DNA of 64,000 nt, taken from NCBI GenBank assembly GCA_014799665.1, contig JAAVHP010000012.1:62001-126000 (forward strand), read 5' to 3'. The translations under genes and the position numbers were made by a program. The notes under the pieces were generated by a model. The model saw only the letters and a program-made list of their open reading frames with translations. It ran no database searches and was not told the origin of the DNA. This document shows, one piece after another, positions 17,222 to 29,383 of the stretch. Source of the DNA: Clostridiales bacterium (GTDB lineage Bacteria > Bacillota > Clostridia > Christensenellales > Pumilibacteraceae). Each line of letters starts with the position of its first letter. Position 1 is the first letter of the stretch.

Positions 17222-20200
17222 TTGGCGGATATCAAAAAACCCACAACGACAACAACGGCGAAGCCCGCGGCAAAGACGGCGACTCCCGTTAAGCCCGCAA
17301 CGCCTGCGGCAAAGACGGCGACACCCGTCAGACCCGCAACGCCTGCGGCAAAGACGGCGACTCCCGTTAGACCCGCAACGCCCGCGGCAAAGACGGCAAC
17401 GCCCGTCAGACCCGCAACGCCTGCGGCAAAGACGGCGACTCCCGTTAAGCCCGCAACGCCTGCGGCAAAGACGGCAACGCCCGCCAGACCCGCAACGCCT
17501 GCGGCAAAGACGGCAACTCCCGTCAGACCCGCAACGCCTGCGGCAAAAGCGACAACGCCGGTTTCACGTACCACCGTTGCTCCCGCTAAGGAAACGGCGG
17601 CAACTAAGACTGCGACGACTGCGACCGCACAGCCCGCGGCGACGACTGCGGCTGCTCCGCGCACTGCGAGCGAATTAAGGGCGGCGGCGCTTTCCAGGCC
17701 TGCGACGAAGCAAACCGAAATGCCCGATCCTAAGGTTAGGGTAGTTACCGACGCATCGGCTGCCGTTTCGTCGACTTCGGCGAAAAAAGCGGACAAGACC
17801 GAAAAGCCCGCAAAAGAGAGCAAGATCGCCAAGGCGGATAAGAAAGCCGCAAAGGCTTCTTCGGGTAAAGCGCTCGTTGCCGCAGATAAGAAGTCGACGG
17901 CGGTTGCGCGCACCGATAAAAAATCTTCTGCCAAGACTTCTAAGAGCGGCGGCGCGGCGGCTTCGGCGCTCGATCCCAAAAAGAAGAAGATCATAATCAT
18001 ATCGGTGGTGGCGGCGGTGCTCGTCATTGCGCTCATTATAATTCTTGCGGTCTGCATACCTTCGTGCGCGCACAAGGACGGGGAATTATTACCGTTTGAT
18101 CCGTCTTTCTCGATAGACGGCGAGGACGAGCATAAAGGTAGCGTATTCGATGAGATCGATCCCAACGACGGTCTGCCCACCGAGGTCTTTTCTTCGGCGT
18201 ACGTCAACAAGACCAAAGTCGGCTACAAGGCTGAGTATCTCGGTACGGTTGAACGCACTCTCCCTAACGGAGTAAGCGACGGCGGGCTCGTAGCGAACGG
18301 AACCATAGATGCCTATCCCAAGTTTGGGCAGGGCTCGTCGCTTGACCAAACGCAAAGGCAAGCCGTCATCAACGAGAACTGGAACTTGTGTTCTATAAAC
18401 ACGCGCATCGGCTCCGACGGCTATCCGCAAAACACTTACGATAAAATGGATAAGGACGGCTATCTTTATCTTCGCGGCGAACGGACGGGCGGGCAGCTTT
18501 ATAAGCATACCGGCTCGGTAGGCTTGTGGTATAGCGACGTCTCCGATGACGAGCAAGCCATTGTCAAGCGTTTCACTTTCGATCCGCGCGGCTACGAATC
18601 GTACAACGTTACGGGTATGTACGCGCCTGCGGGCGAGATCATAAAAATCGAAGTTTCCAAGGCGGATATGCAAGCCGCGGGCAACAGCGTGCTCATTCAT
18701 ATCGGTCAAGCGCTTTATAACCGCAAGGCGAATAATATTTGGGCGGCGCGCGGGCTTAACCGTATGCCGGTTATTCTCAACACCATGCTCGTAACGCCCG
18801 ATACTGCCGAGTTCGACGAGGAGCGTCAGGTGTATACCGGCTACGTCGGCTCGTTCTTGGGCGGACCCATCTACATAGGCAACGCCAGCAAAACGTTCAG
18901 CGTGACCGTTTCGGGCGGCGTTAGGTATTCGCACTTTATACTCGGCTACACCACGCCCGAGGAGTTTGCCGAAAACGCCAAGTCTACCGCGCCGTACTTC
19001 GATCTCGAAGTACGCGAGTACGGCGTTCTTCACTCTGGACCTGTAAATCAAGTCAAAAATCTCTCTTACGACGACCTGTACACGGCGGCGGTCATGTGGG
19101 AGAAGATCGCGCTCGTTTCCACGCAGATTACAAGGCAGGGCATAGTATTCCTTTACGAGCCGTTCGTAGCGGCAGGCGCTGCGGTCGCGTTCCCCGGTCA
19201 GTACAGCGTAAACTGCCCGACGGATTGGATGGCTGGCTCGCTCAACTATAATGCGTTCGTCAATTCCGGTTCGTGGGGTAATATGCACGAGTACAACCAC
19301 AACTTCCAGGGCTGGGGACTTCCCGACGGCGGCGAGGTGACCAACAACGCCGTAAACCTCGTAGAGTACAGCTTGTTTACCCGCATATCCGCTAACCGCA
19401 GGCTTGGCGCGGGCGGCGACGGTTTGGACGGTTGGAACAGATACACTTCGCCCGGCTGGGCGGCAATGCAGGTCAGCGGCAGCCGCGAAAACGATTTGTC
19501 TATCTACGCGACGCTCCTTCACGCGTTCGGTCAGGATAACTTTATAAAGGTCGCGGCGGCTAAGCCTAACGGCATAGATAATTACTTCAATAAGTTTGCA
19601 GAAGTCACGCATAACGACATGACCTACTACTCGTCGCTCGTAGGAAAGAACATGAGCAGCGAGGCTACTTCCGCTATGAAGGCTAAGGGCTATTCCATGT
19701 TCGTGCCCGTAGCTACCGTTTACCAAACGGGCAGGAGCTATAAGTACGACGGCGAAACGCATTATATTCAAACCGCTCAGCCCTATAAAATCAGGTTCGG
19801 CGAGGACTTCACTCTCGACCTTCGTCCGTACACGACCGAGGGCGGTATGTATACGAGCGGTAGTATTGTCATTCCCGCCGACTTCAATTATACGGTAAAG
19901 TCGATTACCCAGCCCGAGTACGGCACGATTGTCAACAACGGCGATAACGTGTTTACCTATAAGCCCGACGGCGAGCATACCAAATCGGGCAAGATTCGCG
20001 TAACGCTCGGCATCACCAAAAAGAACGGCTCGTTCAAGGTGGACGACGTGGAGCTTATAATCGAGCTCGAACAGTCGCACGAAATGAACAAGTCCATGCT
20101 CGAACGCGTCACGTATACCTATGAGGACGTCGACGCTATGCCCGAGTCCGCGCAAGCGGCGTTCGAGAGCAAGTTTGCGGGCGCTTCCTCGGTGGTTTCC

Positions 20201-21589
20201 GCCGATAACGCCAACCCCACGCAAAACGGCAATACCGAGATTTGGACGTATGACGTTATGTCAGATAACGCTTTCTACGAGATTCGCGGCAAGTTCTATA
20301 TAGACGAAACTGCGAAGTATCGTTTGGCGCTCCGCGGCAGATGGGACTGCGCGCTGTATACCTCCGTCAACAGCAACGAGGATAAAGACTTTAAGCTCGC
20401 GGCATACGTTCAGACTACGGCGTCGCACGCCAACTTCTACACCGAAGCGAACACGTATTGCGATATCGAGGACCTTAAAGCGGGCGATTGGCTGTACTTC
20501 CGCGCCGTAGTAAGATCGACGAACCAGGGCGGCAAGAACGCGTATATAGGTCTCGGCTGGGGCAAGTTCACGCCCGCAACCGGCACTATCAACGAGAACG
20601 GCGAGATCGAGGGCGCGGGCGAGGAAACGGTAACAGTTCAATACGCCAACGCGTACCGCAATTCCTATCAGTTTACCGATACCTCGTTTACTTCCAACTA
20701 TAAATACGTTCGTAACTATACCTATACCTACAACGATACTATCGAGTATACTCCCGTCTATTCGGCGGACGGAAAGGAGTACCGCTATTCGGTGGTCGAA
20801 ACGAATTACCGTCCGTGGACGGACGCCGTATCCGAAGGGTGGTATGATATTTCGCACCTGTTCGACGGCAGGCTCGATACCTATATCCATACCGCAAGGG
20901 ATCAATGGATAAGCGCCGACAATCCGCTTACCATGACTATCGATGCGGGTAGCGTGATCACCGCCAATCGGTTCAACGTTTACGGTTGGACGGAAAAGAG
21001 TATGTCGAATATCGGGTTCCCGACTGCGTTCAAGCTGGAATTCAAAAATACGCCGGACGGCGAGGTTGTTTACTCGAAAGAGTTTAGCGGCGTTAAGTAC
21101 GGCAACAACAAGAACGCTATCGTCAACCTCGGCGAAACGGTCAAGTTCCGCTACGCGTATCTTACGATAACGGCTTCCGATAACGGCAGGGTAGCACTTA
21201 CGTCGCTCTCGTTCTCGTACGTTACCGAGTATGTAAACGGAACGGTCGTAAGCTGTGACAGCGAGAATATCCGTTATCGCGGTGATTGGAAAACGGAGAG
21301 CGCGTACTGCTCGTTCGGGCACATTTACGTTGGCAACGACGATGCGGTTTGCGAGTTTAAGTTTAGCGGCGATCGGTTCGCGTTGTTCGCTATGCGCAAC
21401 AAAATCTACGGCACGTTTGAGGTCTATATCGACGGCGAAAAGGTGGGCGTTGTCAACCTTTCGGGTAACAGCACCAGTCCCGAGCTCGTTTATCTCAGCG
21501 ACGGGTTGAAGGACGGCGAACACTTCGTGTCCATTCGCAGCACGGGCGACAAGATCAATATAGACAGCTTCGTCACCTGGGGCGAGTAA
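17222..21589 (+). CDS. M60/enhancin-type membrane-anchored peptidase, 1455 aa
   Basis: Domain order: Thr/Pro/Ala/Lys-rich cytoplasmic head with a 13-residue repeat (22-112), more low-complexity sequence to about 250, one membrane helix (about 253-282, a signal anchor), a beta-rich region, and the M60 catalytic domain. The zinc motif HEYNH is at 689-693, followed by GGEVTNNAVNLVE with the downstream glutamate. The C-terminal part (about 960-1455) contains PA14/discoidin-like beta modules. M60 enzymes cut mucin-type glycoproteins, so host mucin is a plausible substrate. The start is probably TTG 17222, about 10 bases after AGAGAGG. The inside-facing repeat head is unusual, because M60 proteins normally have a plain signal peptide. 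Confidence 0.85.
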   Translation: MADIKKPTTTTTAKPAAKTATPVKPATPAAKTATPVRPATPAAKTATPVRPATPAAKTATPVRPATPAAKTATPVKPATPAAKTATPARPATPAAKTATPVRPATPAAKATTPVSRTTVAPAKETAATKTATTATAQPAATTAAAPRTASELRAAALSRPATKQTEMPDPKVRVVTDASAAVSSTSAKKADKTEKPAKESKIAKADKKAAKASSGKALVAADKKSTAVARTDKKSSAKTSKSGGAAASALDPKKKKIIIISVVAAVLVIALIIILAVCIPSCAHKDGELLPFDPSFSIDGEDEHKGSVFDEIDPNDGLPTEVFSSAYVNKTKVGYKAEYLGTVERTLPNGVSDGGLVANGTIDAYPKFGQGSSLDQTQRQAVINENWNLCSINTRIGSDGYPQNTYDKMDKDGYLYLRGERTGGQLYKHTGSVGLWYSDVSDDEQAIVKRFTFDPRGYESYNVTGMYAPAGEIIKIEVSKADMQAAGNSVLIHIGQALYNRKANNIWAARGLNRMPVILNTMLVTPDTAEFDEERQVYTGYVGSFLGGPIYIGNASKTFSVTVSGGVRYSHFILGYTTPEEFAENAKSTAPYFDLEVREYGVLHSGPVNQVKNLSYDDLYTAAVMWEKIALVSTQITRQGIVFLYEPFVAAGAAVAFPGQYSVNCPTDWMAGSLNYNAFVNSGSWGNMHEYNHNFQGWGLPDGGEVTNNAVNLVEYSLFTRISANRRLGAGGDGLDGWNRYTSPGWAAMQVSGSRENDLSIYATLLHAFGQDNFIKVAAAKPNGIDNYFNKFAEVTHNDMTYYSSLVGKNMSSEATSAMKAKGYSMFVPVATVYQTGRSYKYDGETHYIQTAQPYKIRFGEDFTLDLRPYTTEGGMYTSGSIVIPADFNYTVKSITQPEYGTIVNNGDNVFTYKPDGEHTKSGKIRVTLGITKKNGSFKVDDVELIIELEQSHEMNKSMLERVTYTYEDVDAMPESAQAAFESKFAGASSVVSADNANPTQNGNTEIWTYDVMSDNAFYEIRGKFYIDETAKYRLALRGRWDCALYTSVNSNEDKDFKLAAYVQTTASHANFYTEANTYCDIEDLKAGDWLYFRAVVRSTNQGGKNAYIGLGWGKFTPATGTINENGEIEGAGEETVTVQYANAYRNSYQFTDTSFTSNYKYVRNYTYTYNDTIEYTPVYSADGKEYRYSVVETNYRPWTDAVSEGWYDISHLFDGRLDTYIHTARDQWISADNPLTMTIDAGSVITANRFNVYGWTEKSMSNIGFPTAFKLEFKNTPDGEVVYSKEFSGVKYGNNKNAIVNLGETVKFRYAYLTITASDNGRVALTSLSFSYVTEYVNGTVVSCDSENIRYRGDWKTESAYCSFGHIYVGNDDAVCEFKFSGDRFALFAMRNKIYGTFEVYIDGEKVGVVNLSGNSTSPELVYLSDGLKDGEHFVSIRSTGDKINIDSFVTWGE
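17285..17557 (+). repeat. 39-bp minisatellite, 7 units, in the M60 gene
   Basis: Seven in-frame tandem units of 39 bases encode PV(K/R)PATPAAKTAT. Units differ mainly at third positions and at the Lys/Arg codon. The array lies on the cytoplasmic side of the membrane anchor. Confidence 0.95.
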
Positions 21590-21623
21590 CAATTAAAAAT
21601 TAATAATCAAGGAGAAAAAATAT

Positions 21624-22103
21624 ATGTCAGGCAAAAAATTAGTAGCATACTTTTCGACTTCGGGCGACACTGCGGTCGTCGCAAAACAGCTCGCAAAGGC
21701 GGCGAACGCGGACGTTTTCGCTATTAAGCCCGTCGAGCCGTACACGCAAGCTGACCTCGATTGGAACAACAAGGACAGCCGCTCGTCGCGCGAAATGCGC
21801 ACGCTCGAACGCCCCGCGATCGCGGAACGGGTAGAGAACATGGCGGACTACGACGTGGTGTTCGTCGGCTTCCCGATCTGGTGGTATCTCGCGCCCACTA
21901 TCATAAACGGCTTCCTCGAAAGCTACGACTTCTCGGGCAAAACGATAATACCGTTCGCCACGAGCGGCAGCAGCGACATCTATAAAGCCGAAGCGGTGCT
22001 CAGACCGCTTTGCAAAACCGCGCAGTGGAAGGACGGCAAGCTCCTTAACGGCGATATATCCATCGAAAGCCTTAAAGCCTGGGTGGAAGAACTCAATATC
22101 TAA
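21624..22103 (+). CDS. flavodoxin-like protein
   Basis: This 159-residue flavodoxin of the long-loop, Flavodoxin_4-like type has an N-terminal FMN phosphate loop (YFSTSGDTAVVAK), then GFPIWWYLAPTIINGFLE with the FMN-stacking tryptophans, and FATSGSSD near residue 112. It is expected to be a cytoplasmic electron carrier or NAD(P)H-linked reductase. ATG 21624 has AAGGAG 12 bases upstream. It begins 34 bases after the M60 gene without a visible terminator or promoter between them, so read-through is likely although no functional link is apparent. A terminator follows directly. Confidence 0.9.
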   Translation: MSGKKLVAYFSTSGDTAVVAKQLAKAANADVFAIKPVEPYTQADLDWNNKDSRSSREMRTLERPAIAERVENMADYDVVFVGFPIWWYLAPTIINGFLESYDFSGKTIIPFATSGSSDIYKAEAVLRPLCKTAQWKDGKLLNGDISIESLKAWVEELNI

Positions 22104-22107
22104 TAAT

Positions 22108-22135
22108 AAAAAAGAAGCGGCAACGCTTCTTTTTT
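22108..22135. terminator. bidirectional terminator between flavodoxin and ldh
   Basis: AAAAAAGAAGCG, GCAA loop, CGCTTCTTTTTT. The perfect 12-bp stem has A and T tracts that suit both convergent genes. Confidence 0.92.
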
Positions 22136-22139
22136 ATTA

Positions 22140-23081
22140 TTAAAATCCTATTTCATTTAATGCGCTTTTAAGCGTTGCGGCGGAATTGTGCAGTGCGGCA
22201 AGCTCGCTATTAGATAAGCCTATATCCATAATGTCCTCTATGCCGCCCGACCCGATAAGCGCGGGCACGGAAATATAAATATCGTTCAGCCCGTAGTGTC
22301 CGTTCACCAGAGTGCTCACGGGCATTATCGAATGCTCGTCGCGCACTATGCTCTCGCAAATTCGTCGCGTGGCGGCGGCTATGCCGTAGTAGGTCGCGCC
22401 CTTGCGATTGATTATCTCGTACGCCGAGTTTTTAACGTCTTCCTCTAAGCTTTTGCGGTTGCGTTCGTGCTCCTCGTAGCCGCAATGCGTGCAAAACTTA
22501 TCGAGCGTAATTCCGCTTACGTTCGCGCTCGACCACACGGCAAGCTCGCTATCTCCGTGCTCGCCGATAACGAACGCGTGCACGCTTCGCGGGTCTACGT
22601 TGAGCCTTCGCCCGACAAGGAATTTAAGCCGCGCCGAATCGAGCACCGTGCCGCTACCGAACACTCGGCAGGACGGGAAGCCCGACAGCTTGTGCGTTAC
22701 GTACGACAGAACGTCCACGGGGTTGGACACAACGAGTAGGTACGCCGAATCGTTGTACTCGATTATCTGCGGCACTATCGACTTCATAATATCGGCGTTC
22801 TTCTTGATTATGTCTAGCCGCGTTTCGCCTTGGCGTTGCGCTGCGCCCGCCGTTATTATGATAATGCCGTAATCGCCGAGATTGCGGTAGTCGCCCGCGC
22901 GTATCTCGACTGGACGGGTAAAGGGTAGGCAATGGGATAGATCCATCGCTTCGCCGATCGCACGGTCGCGGTTGACGTCGATCAAGAGTATATCGGTGAA
23001 CAGTCCGCTGTTCATGAGCGCGAACGCCGTACTGCTCCCGACCATTCCGCAACCTATTATCGCTACTTTTCTAATATCCAT
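22140..23081 (-). CDS. ldh: L-lactate dehydrogenase
   Basis: This 313-residue NAD-dependent enzyme reduces pyruvate to L-lactate in fermentation. Visible elements are the dinucleotide loop IIGCGMVGSSTAFAL, AAQRQGETRLDII with the Gln that marks lactate rather than malate specificity and the substrate Arg, VVSNPVDVLSYV, GSGTVLDSARLK and the catalytic-histidine motif GEHGDSE. The length is standard for the family. It is transcribed alone on the minus strand towards the flavodoxin terminator. I see no good ribosome site; TACTAT lies 4 bases before the ATG on the minus strand, which hints at a very short leader. Confidence 0.94.
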   Translation of the reverse strand: MDIRKVAIIGCGMVGSSTAFALMNSGLFTDILLIDVNRDRAIGEAMDLSHCLPFTRPVEIRAGDYRNLGDYGIIIITAGAAQRQGETRLDIIKKNADIMKSIVPQIIEYNDSAYLLVVSNPVDVLSYVTHKLSGFPSCRVFGSGTVLDSARLKFLVGRRLNVDPRSVHAFVIGEHGDSELAVWSSANVSGITLDKFCTHCGYEEHERNRKSLEEDVKNSAYEIINRKGATYYGIAAATRRICESIVRDEHSIMPVSTLVNGHYGLNDIYISVPALIGSGGIEDIMDIGLSNSELAALHNSAATLKSALNEIGF

Positions 23082-23157
23082 GAAAATAGTATGCGCCGAT
23101 TAAATAATAAAAATTAATTAACCGATAACTTCTGATTTTTAATTGATATAATTTTGC

Positions 23158-23186
23158 TTGCGTTTTTTCTATATAAATAGTAAAAT
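23158..23186 (+). promoter_or_regulatory. promoter placing the start at the MMPL ATG (leaderless)
   Basis: TTGCGT (23158-23163) and TAAAAT (23181-23186) are 17 bases apart. Only six bases separate the -10 from ATG 23193, so +1 falls on the A of the start codon. There is no ribosome site. Confidence 0.6.
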
Positions 23187-23192
23187 TAAGCC

Positions 23193-25499
23193 ATGCAAAA
23201 AATCGCACGGTTTATCGTAAATAAATATCCGTTGTTTTTCGTGATATTCGCGCTCATGCTCGCATACTGCGTGTACGGCATTACGCGCATTACGGTAGAG
23301 TACGACATTTCCAAGTACCTGCCTGCCGATACCGATACCGCGCAGGCGCTTGTTATCATGGACGAGGAGTTCGCGGCATACGGCTCGGCGACCGTGCTTG
23401 TATCGGATATAGACGGCTCGACTGCCGACGAGATAGCAAAAAAAATCGGCGCGGTGAGTGGCGTCAGCGGATTCTCGTTCGACAGTTCGAGCGCGAGCAA
23501 TTATAAGGACGGCAACGCGCTCTATTCGATGTACTTCGAGGGCGGAAGCGGCGACGAGAAAGCGGTAGCCGCATATAACGCTGTAATTAAAATAATAGAG
23601 GATAGCGGCAAGCCGTTCTGCGTGCCCACGCCGCTCGTAAGCAATTACGCCGATACGCTCGCTTCCGAAATGGTCGTAATAATAGCGATAGCCGCGGCGG
23701 TCATCATTTTGGTGCTGCTGTTCACTTCCAAAAGCTTCGCCGAGGTGATAGCGTTCCCGTTCGTGTTCGTAATTGCGGCGGCACTCAATATGGGTACAAA
23801 CCACTGGCTGGGCACGATTTCGTTCGTGTCGAACACGGTGTGTATCATTTTGCAGCTCGCGCTCGCTATCGACTACGCGATAATTCTTTGTCATAGGTTC
23901 ACTGAGGAAAAGGACAAAAACCCGAGCGACCCGAAAGCGGCGCTAACTACCGCGCTCGCCAAGGCAATACCTGAAATCGCGTCGAGCTCGCTTACCACCA
24001 TATCTGGGCTTGTCGCGCTCATGTTCATGCAGTTGGGGCTTGGCTTTGATCTCGGCATGGTGCTCGCAAAAAGCATAGTGTGCTCGCTTGTTACCGTGTT
24101 CTTGTTCATGCCCGGTGTACTGCTTATCCTGTCCAAGCTGATGGATAAAAGCCGTCACCGCAATTTCGTGCCGAAGATACGCCGTCTCGGCAAGATCGAT
24201 ATTAAGCTTCGCTACGTACTGCTCGCGGCGTTCGTCGTGCTGTTCGGCGTGGGCGCAGGGCTTAGCACCAACCTTGATTACTGTTACAGCACCAATTCGA
24301 TAGACACATCGCGCCCGAGCGCGCAAATGCAGGCGCAAAACAAAGCCGACGAAATATTCGGCGCGAGCAATGCGTTCGTCATACTCGTTCCCGATACGGT
24401 GAGCTACGAGGTTCAGCGCGAAATAACGGAAGTCGTGCAACAGGAAGAGCTCATCACTTCGGCGCTCGGCTGGGCGTCGATAGGTCTGCCGAGCAAAAGC
24501 GATCCCGATAAGATGTATTACCTTACCGACAGCATCACGCCCTTGGGGCTTAGCGACGCGATAGGTATCGAACCCGACAAGGCGGGCACGCTGTTCATGC
24601 TGTACGCAATGAATAGGGGAAAGCCAATAAGCGGAAGCATTTACGACTGCGAAGCGCCGATAGTCGACCTTCTTGACTTTGCGTTCACCGACAGCCGCGT
24701 GTCGGCTATGGCGGGCGATATGATAGGCGCGTATAAGGATACCCTCGAATTCGGCAAGGCGCAGCTGCTTGGCGAAAATCATACAAGGATAGTATTCACG
24801 GTCGGCGCGGCGCTCGAAAGCGCGGAAACGTTTGCGCTCATAGAAAGGCTGACGCCGACGGTCAAAAACATCTGCCCCGAAGCGATATTCGCGGGATCGA
24901 GCATGAGCGCGTACGATCTTAATAAATCGTTCTCGCATGATAATATCCTCATAACTGTTTTGACGATAGCGTTCATATACCTGATACTTGCGTTCACGTT
25001 CAGGTCGTGGGGTATACCGATCGTGCTCGTGCTCGTAATTCAGGGCGCGATATTCATGAACTTCGCCATACCAGTTATCGTGGGGAGAAATATGTTCTTC
25101 TTCGTGTACCTTATCGCAAGCGCGATACAAATGGGCGCGACGATAGACTACGCCATACTCATGACCAACCGCTTCCGTGCGCTGTCCTCGCGTATGCCGC
25201 GGGATAGGGCAGTGACCGAAGCTATCTCGCAATCGTTCCCTACGATAATCACCTCGGGCACGATCATGACGGTGGCGTCCTTCCTCGTCGGGTTCCTGAC
25301 GAGCGATCCGCTCATCTCGTCGATGGGTATAACGCTCGGGCTCGGCACGATAATTTCCATAGTGTGCGTGCTGACCGTTCTGCCCGCCGCGCTGTACGTT
25401 TTCGGTCCGCTCCTCGAAAAGACTGTAATCAAAGGAAAGCCCAAAGCCAAGAATATCCGTATGCCCAACCCGAGCCTTCCGCCTAGCGCGGACGAATAA
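23193..25499 (+). CDS. MMPL/RND-superfamily transporter
   Basis: This 768-residue protein has two homologous halves. Each has one membrane helix, a large external loop and a bundle of five helices (first half about 12-32 and 155-330; second half about 360-380 and 590-745). The proton-relay Asp-Tyr pairs typical of MMPL proteins are in AIDYAIILCHRF and TIDYAILMTNRF. Such proteins export lipids, hopanoids or drugs using the proton gradient; the substrate here cannot be told. ATG 23193 has no ribosome site but lies 6 bases after a -10 box. It is divergent from ldh and ends at its own terminator. Confidence 0.9.
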   Translation: MQKIARFIVNKYPLFFVIFALMLAYCVYGITRITVEYDISKYLPADTDTAQALVIMDEEFAAYGSATVLVSDIDGSTADEIAKKIGAVSGVSGFSFDSSSASNYKDGNALYSMYFEGGSGDEKAVAAYNAVIKIIEDSGKPFCVPTPLVSNYADTLASEMVVIIAIAAAVIILVLLFTSKSFAEVIAFPFVFVIAAALNMGTNHWLGTISFVSNTVCIILQLALAIDYAIILCHRFTEEKDKNPSDPKAALTTALAKAIPEIASSSLTTISGLVALMFMQLGLGFDLGMVLAKSIVCSLVTVFLFMPGVLLILSKLMDKSRHRNFVPKIRRLGKIDIKLRYVLLAAFVVLFGVGAGLSTNLDYCYSTNSIDTSRPSAQMQAQNKADEIFGASNAFVILVPDTVSYEVQREITEVVQQEELITSALGWASIGLPSKSDPDKMYYLTDSITPLGLSDAIGIEPDKAGTLFMLYAMNRGKPISGSIYDCEAPIVDLLDFAFTDSRVSAMAGDMIGAYKDTLEFGKAQLLGENHTRIVFTVGAALESAETFALIERLTPTVKNICPEAIFAGSSMSAYDLNKSFSHDNILITVLTIAFIYLILAFTFRSWGIPIVLVLVIQGAIFMNFAIPVIVGRNMFFFVYLIASAIQMGATIDYAILMTNRFRALSSRMPRDRAVTEAISQSFPTIITSGTIMTVASFLVGFLTSDPLISSMGITLGLGTIISIVCVLTVLPAALYVFGPLLEKTVIKGKPKAKNIRMPNPSLPPSADE

Positions 25500-25524
25500 A
25501 ACAATAGAGAATATCCATAATAAT

Positions 25525-25551
25525 AAAAGCCCTGCACCGTCGGGGCTTTTT
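25525..25551 (+). terminator. intrinsic terminator after MMPL gene
   Basis: AAAAGCCC, a short loop and GGGGCTTTTT. Confidence 0.85.
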
Positions 25552-25623
25552 ACGTTAAATAAACCAAATAAAATCCCCTAAAAATTTTTTTTGAAAATTT
25601 TTTAAAAAAGTTTGTAAAAACGC

Positions 25624-25652
25624 TTGACATACGTATAATCATGTGGTATCAT
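25624..25652 (+). promoter_or_regulatory. promoter of the 23S-tRNA-5S operon
   Basis: TTGACA (25624-25629) and TATCAT (25647-25652) are 17 bases apart, preceded by an A/T-rich tract (25575-25620) like the UP elements of rRNA promoters. Transcription should begin near 25659, about 250 bases before the 23S gene. Confidence 0.75.
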
Positions 25653-25658
25653 GAATAA

Positions 25659-25909
25659 GCTGTCACGCAAGATAGCAAACGGGTCATCCAAGTATCGCGA
25701 ATAAGCCATACCTCTGGACATAACAGCAATAACGCAAAGGGGAGCAAAATCCCTAAGTATATTGCTCGTTGTGTTTTTTTTGACCTCGTCGCACATTGAC
25801 AACTGCATATAACTTAAAGCGAGTATACAAATATCAAAATTGGTGATATGTATTACCAGTACAATTTTGAAAGTTTATATCTTGTAATTTCTTATTTTTA
25901 GGAATTGGA
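25659..25909 (+). other. rRNA leader with ITS-like and processing sequences
   Basis: No gene is apparent. The region contains a hairpin-rich part (AGCAATA/TATTGCT near 25710-25766, followed by eight T) and a stretch like the boxA-side spacer found before 23S in Bacillota (CATTGACAACTGCATATAAC). The last bases are complementary to sequence after the 23S gene (CTTGTAA and AATTGG against CCAATT and TTACAAG), which would form the 23S processing stalk. Confidence 0.55.
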
Positions 25910-28843
<2,934 letters not shown>

Positions 28844-29014
28844 ACCAATTGCTAAACAAAAATTAGCAGTTACAAGATTAAACCCTGTTAGTAGAAAGTA
28901 ATAAGTTATGTGCGGTTGTCTTTGTTCGACGGGACAAGGACGGACATTTTTACAACTAAATAGAAATTCCGCAAAGAACTTGTGCGTAACGCCAAGCAGC
29001 GAGCGCATAATTGA
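28844..29014 (+). other. 23S to tRNA spacer
   Basis: This 171-base spacer starts with the 3' half of the 23S processing stalk. I see no gene or promoter in the remainder. Confidence 0.6.
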
Positions 29015-29090
<76 letters not shown>

Positions 29091-29208
29091 TTGCGGTGGT
29101 CATATCGTAGGGGTCACACCTGTTCACATTCCGAACACAGAAGTTAAGCCCTATGGAGCCGAGAGTACCTGTCTGGTGACGGACCGGGAGGGTAGGTAGC
29201 TGCCGCAT
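29091..29208 (+). rRNA. 5S ribosomal RNA
   Basis: About 117 nt with complementary ends (TGCGGTGG at the start, TGCCGCA at the end). The conserved CCGAACACAGAAGTTAAGC block of loop B/C and GGTGACGGACCGGGAGGGTAGGT in the 3' half are present. It follows tRNA-Asn directly. Confidence 0.95.
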
Positions 29209-29214
29209 TTCATT

Positions 29215-29247
29215 AAAAGAGACGTTTAAAAGAGCGTCTCTTTTTTC
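29215..29247 (+). terminator. rRNA operon terminator
   Basis: AAGAGACG, loop TTTAAAAGAG, CGTCTCTTTTTT. Confidence 0.92.
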
Positions 29248-29271
29248 TTGCTATTTCGACACGGCGACGAA

Positions 29272-29319
29272 CTGCCGCATTTCATTAAAAGACATCTTAG
29301 AAATAAGGTGTCTTTTTTC
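29272..29319 (+). repeat. duplicated 5S tail with a second terminator
   Basis: The last bases of the 5S gene and the following spacer (CTGCCGCATTTCATTAAAAG, 29200-29219) recur at 29272-29291 and are again followed by a hairpin with a T-tract (AAGACATCTT/AAGGTGTCTTTTTT). The hairpin sequence differs from the first one. This looks like the scar of a deleted or recombined second 5S unit. Confidence 0.7.
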
Positions 29320-29383
29320 TTTGCATTCTATTTGTGATTTTGATATAATTTAATTTAGATAAACGTAGATCGGGAGTGTATTT

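Noticed and set aside
25665..25770. A c-di-GMP-I (GEMM) riboswitch in the rRNA leader, suggested by AACGCAAAG...TAAG and CACGCAA...GCAAAC
   Set aside because: The two conserved halves are about 60 bases apart instead of about 15-20 and the tetraloop/receptor parts are not found. An rRNA operon is also an implausible target.
25602..25808. A 68-codon minus-strand frame over the rRNA promoter
   Set aside because: It is antisense to the promoter and leader, and has no ribosome site or family features.
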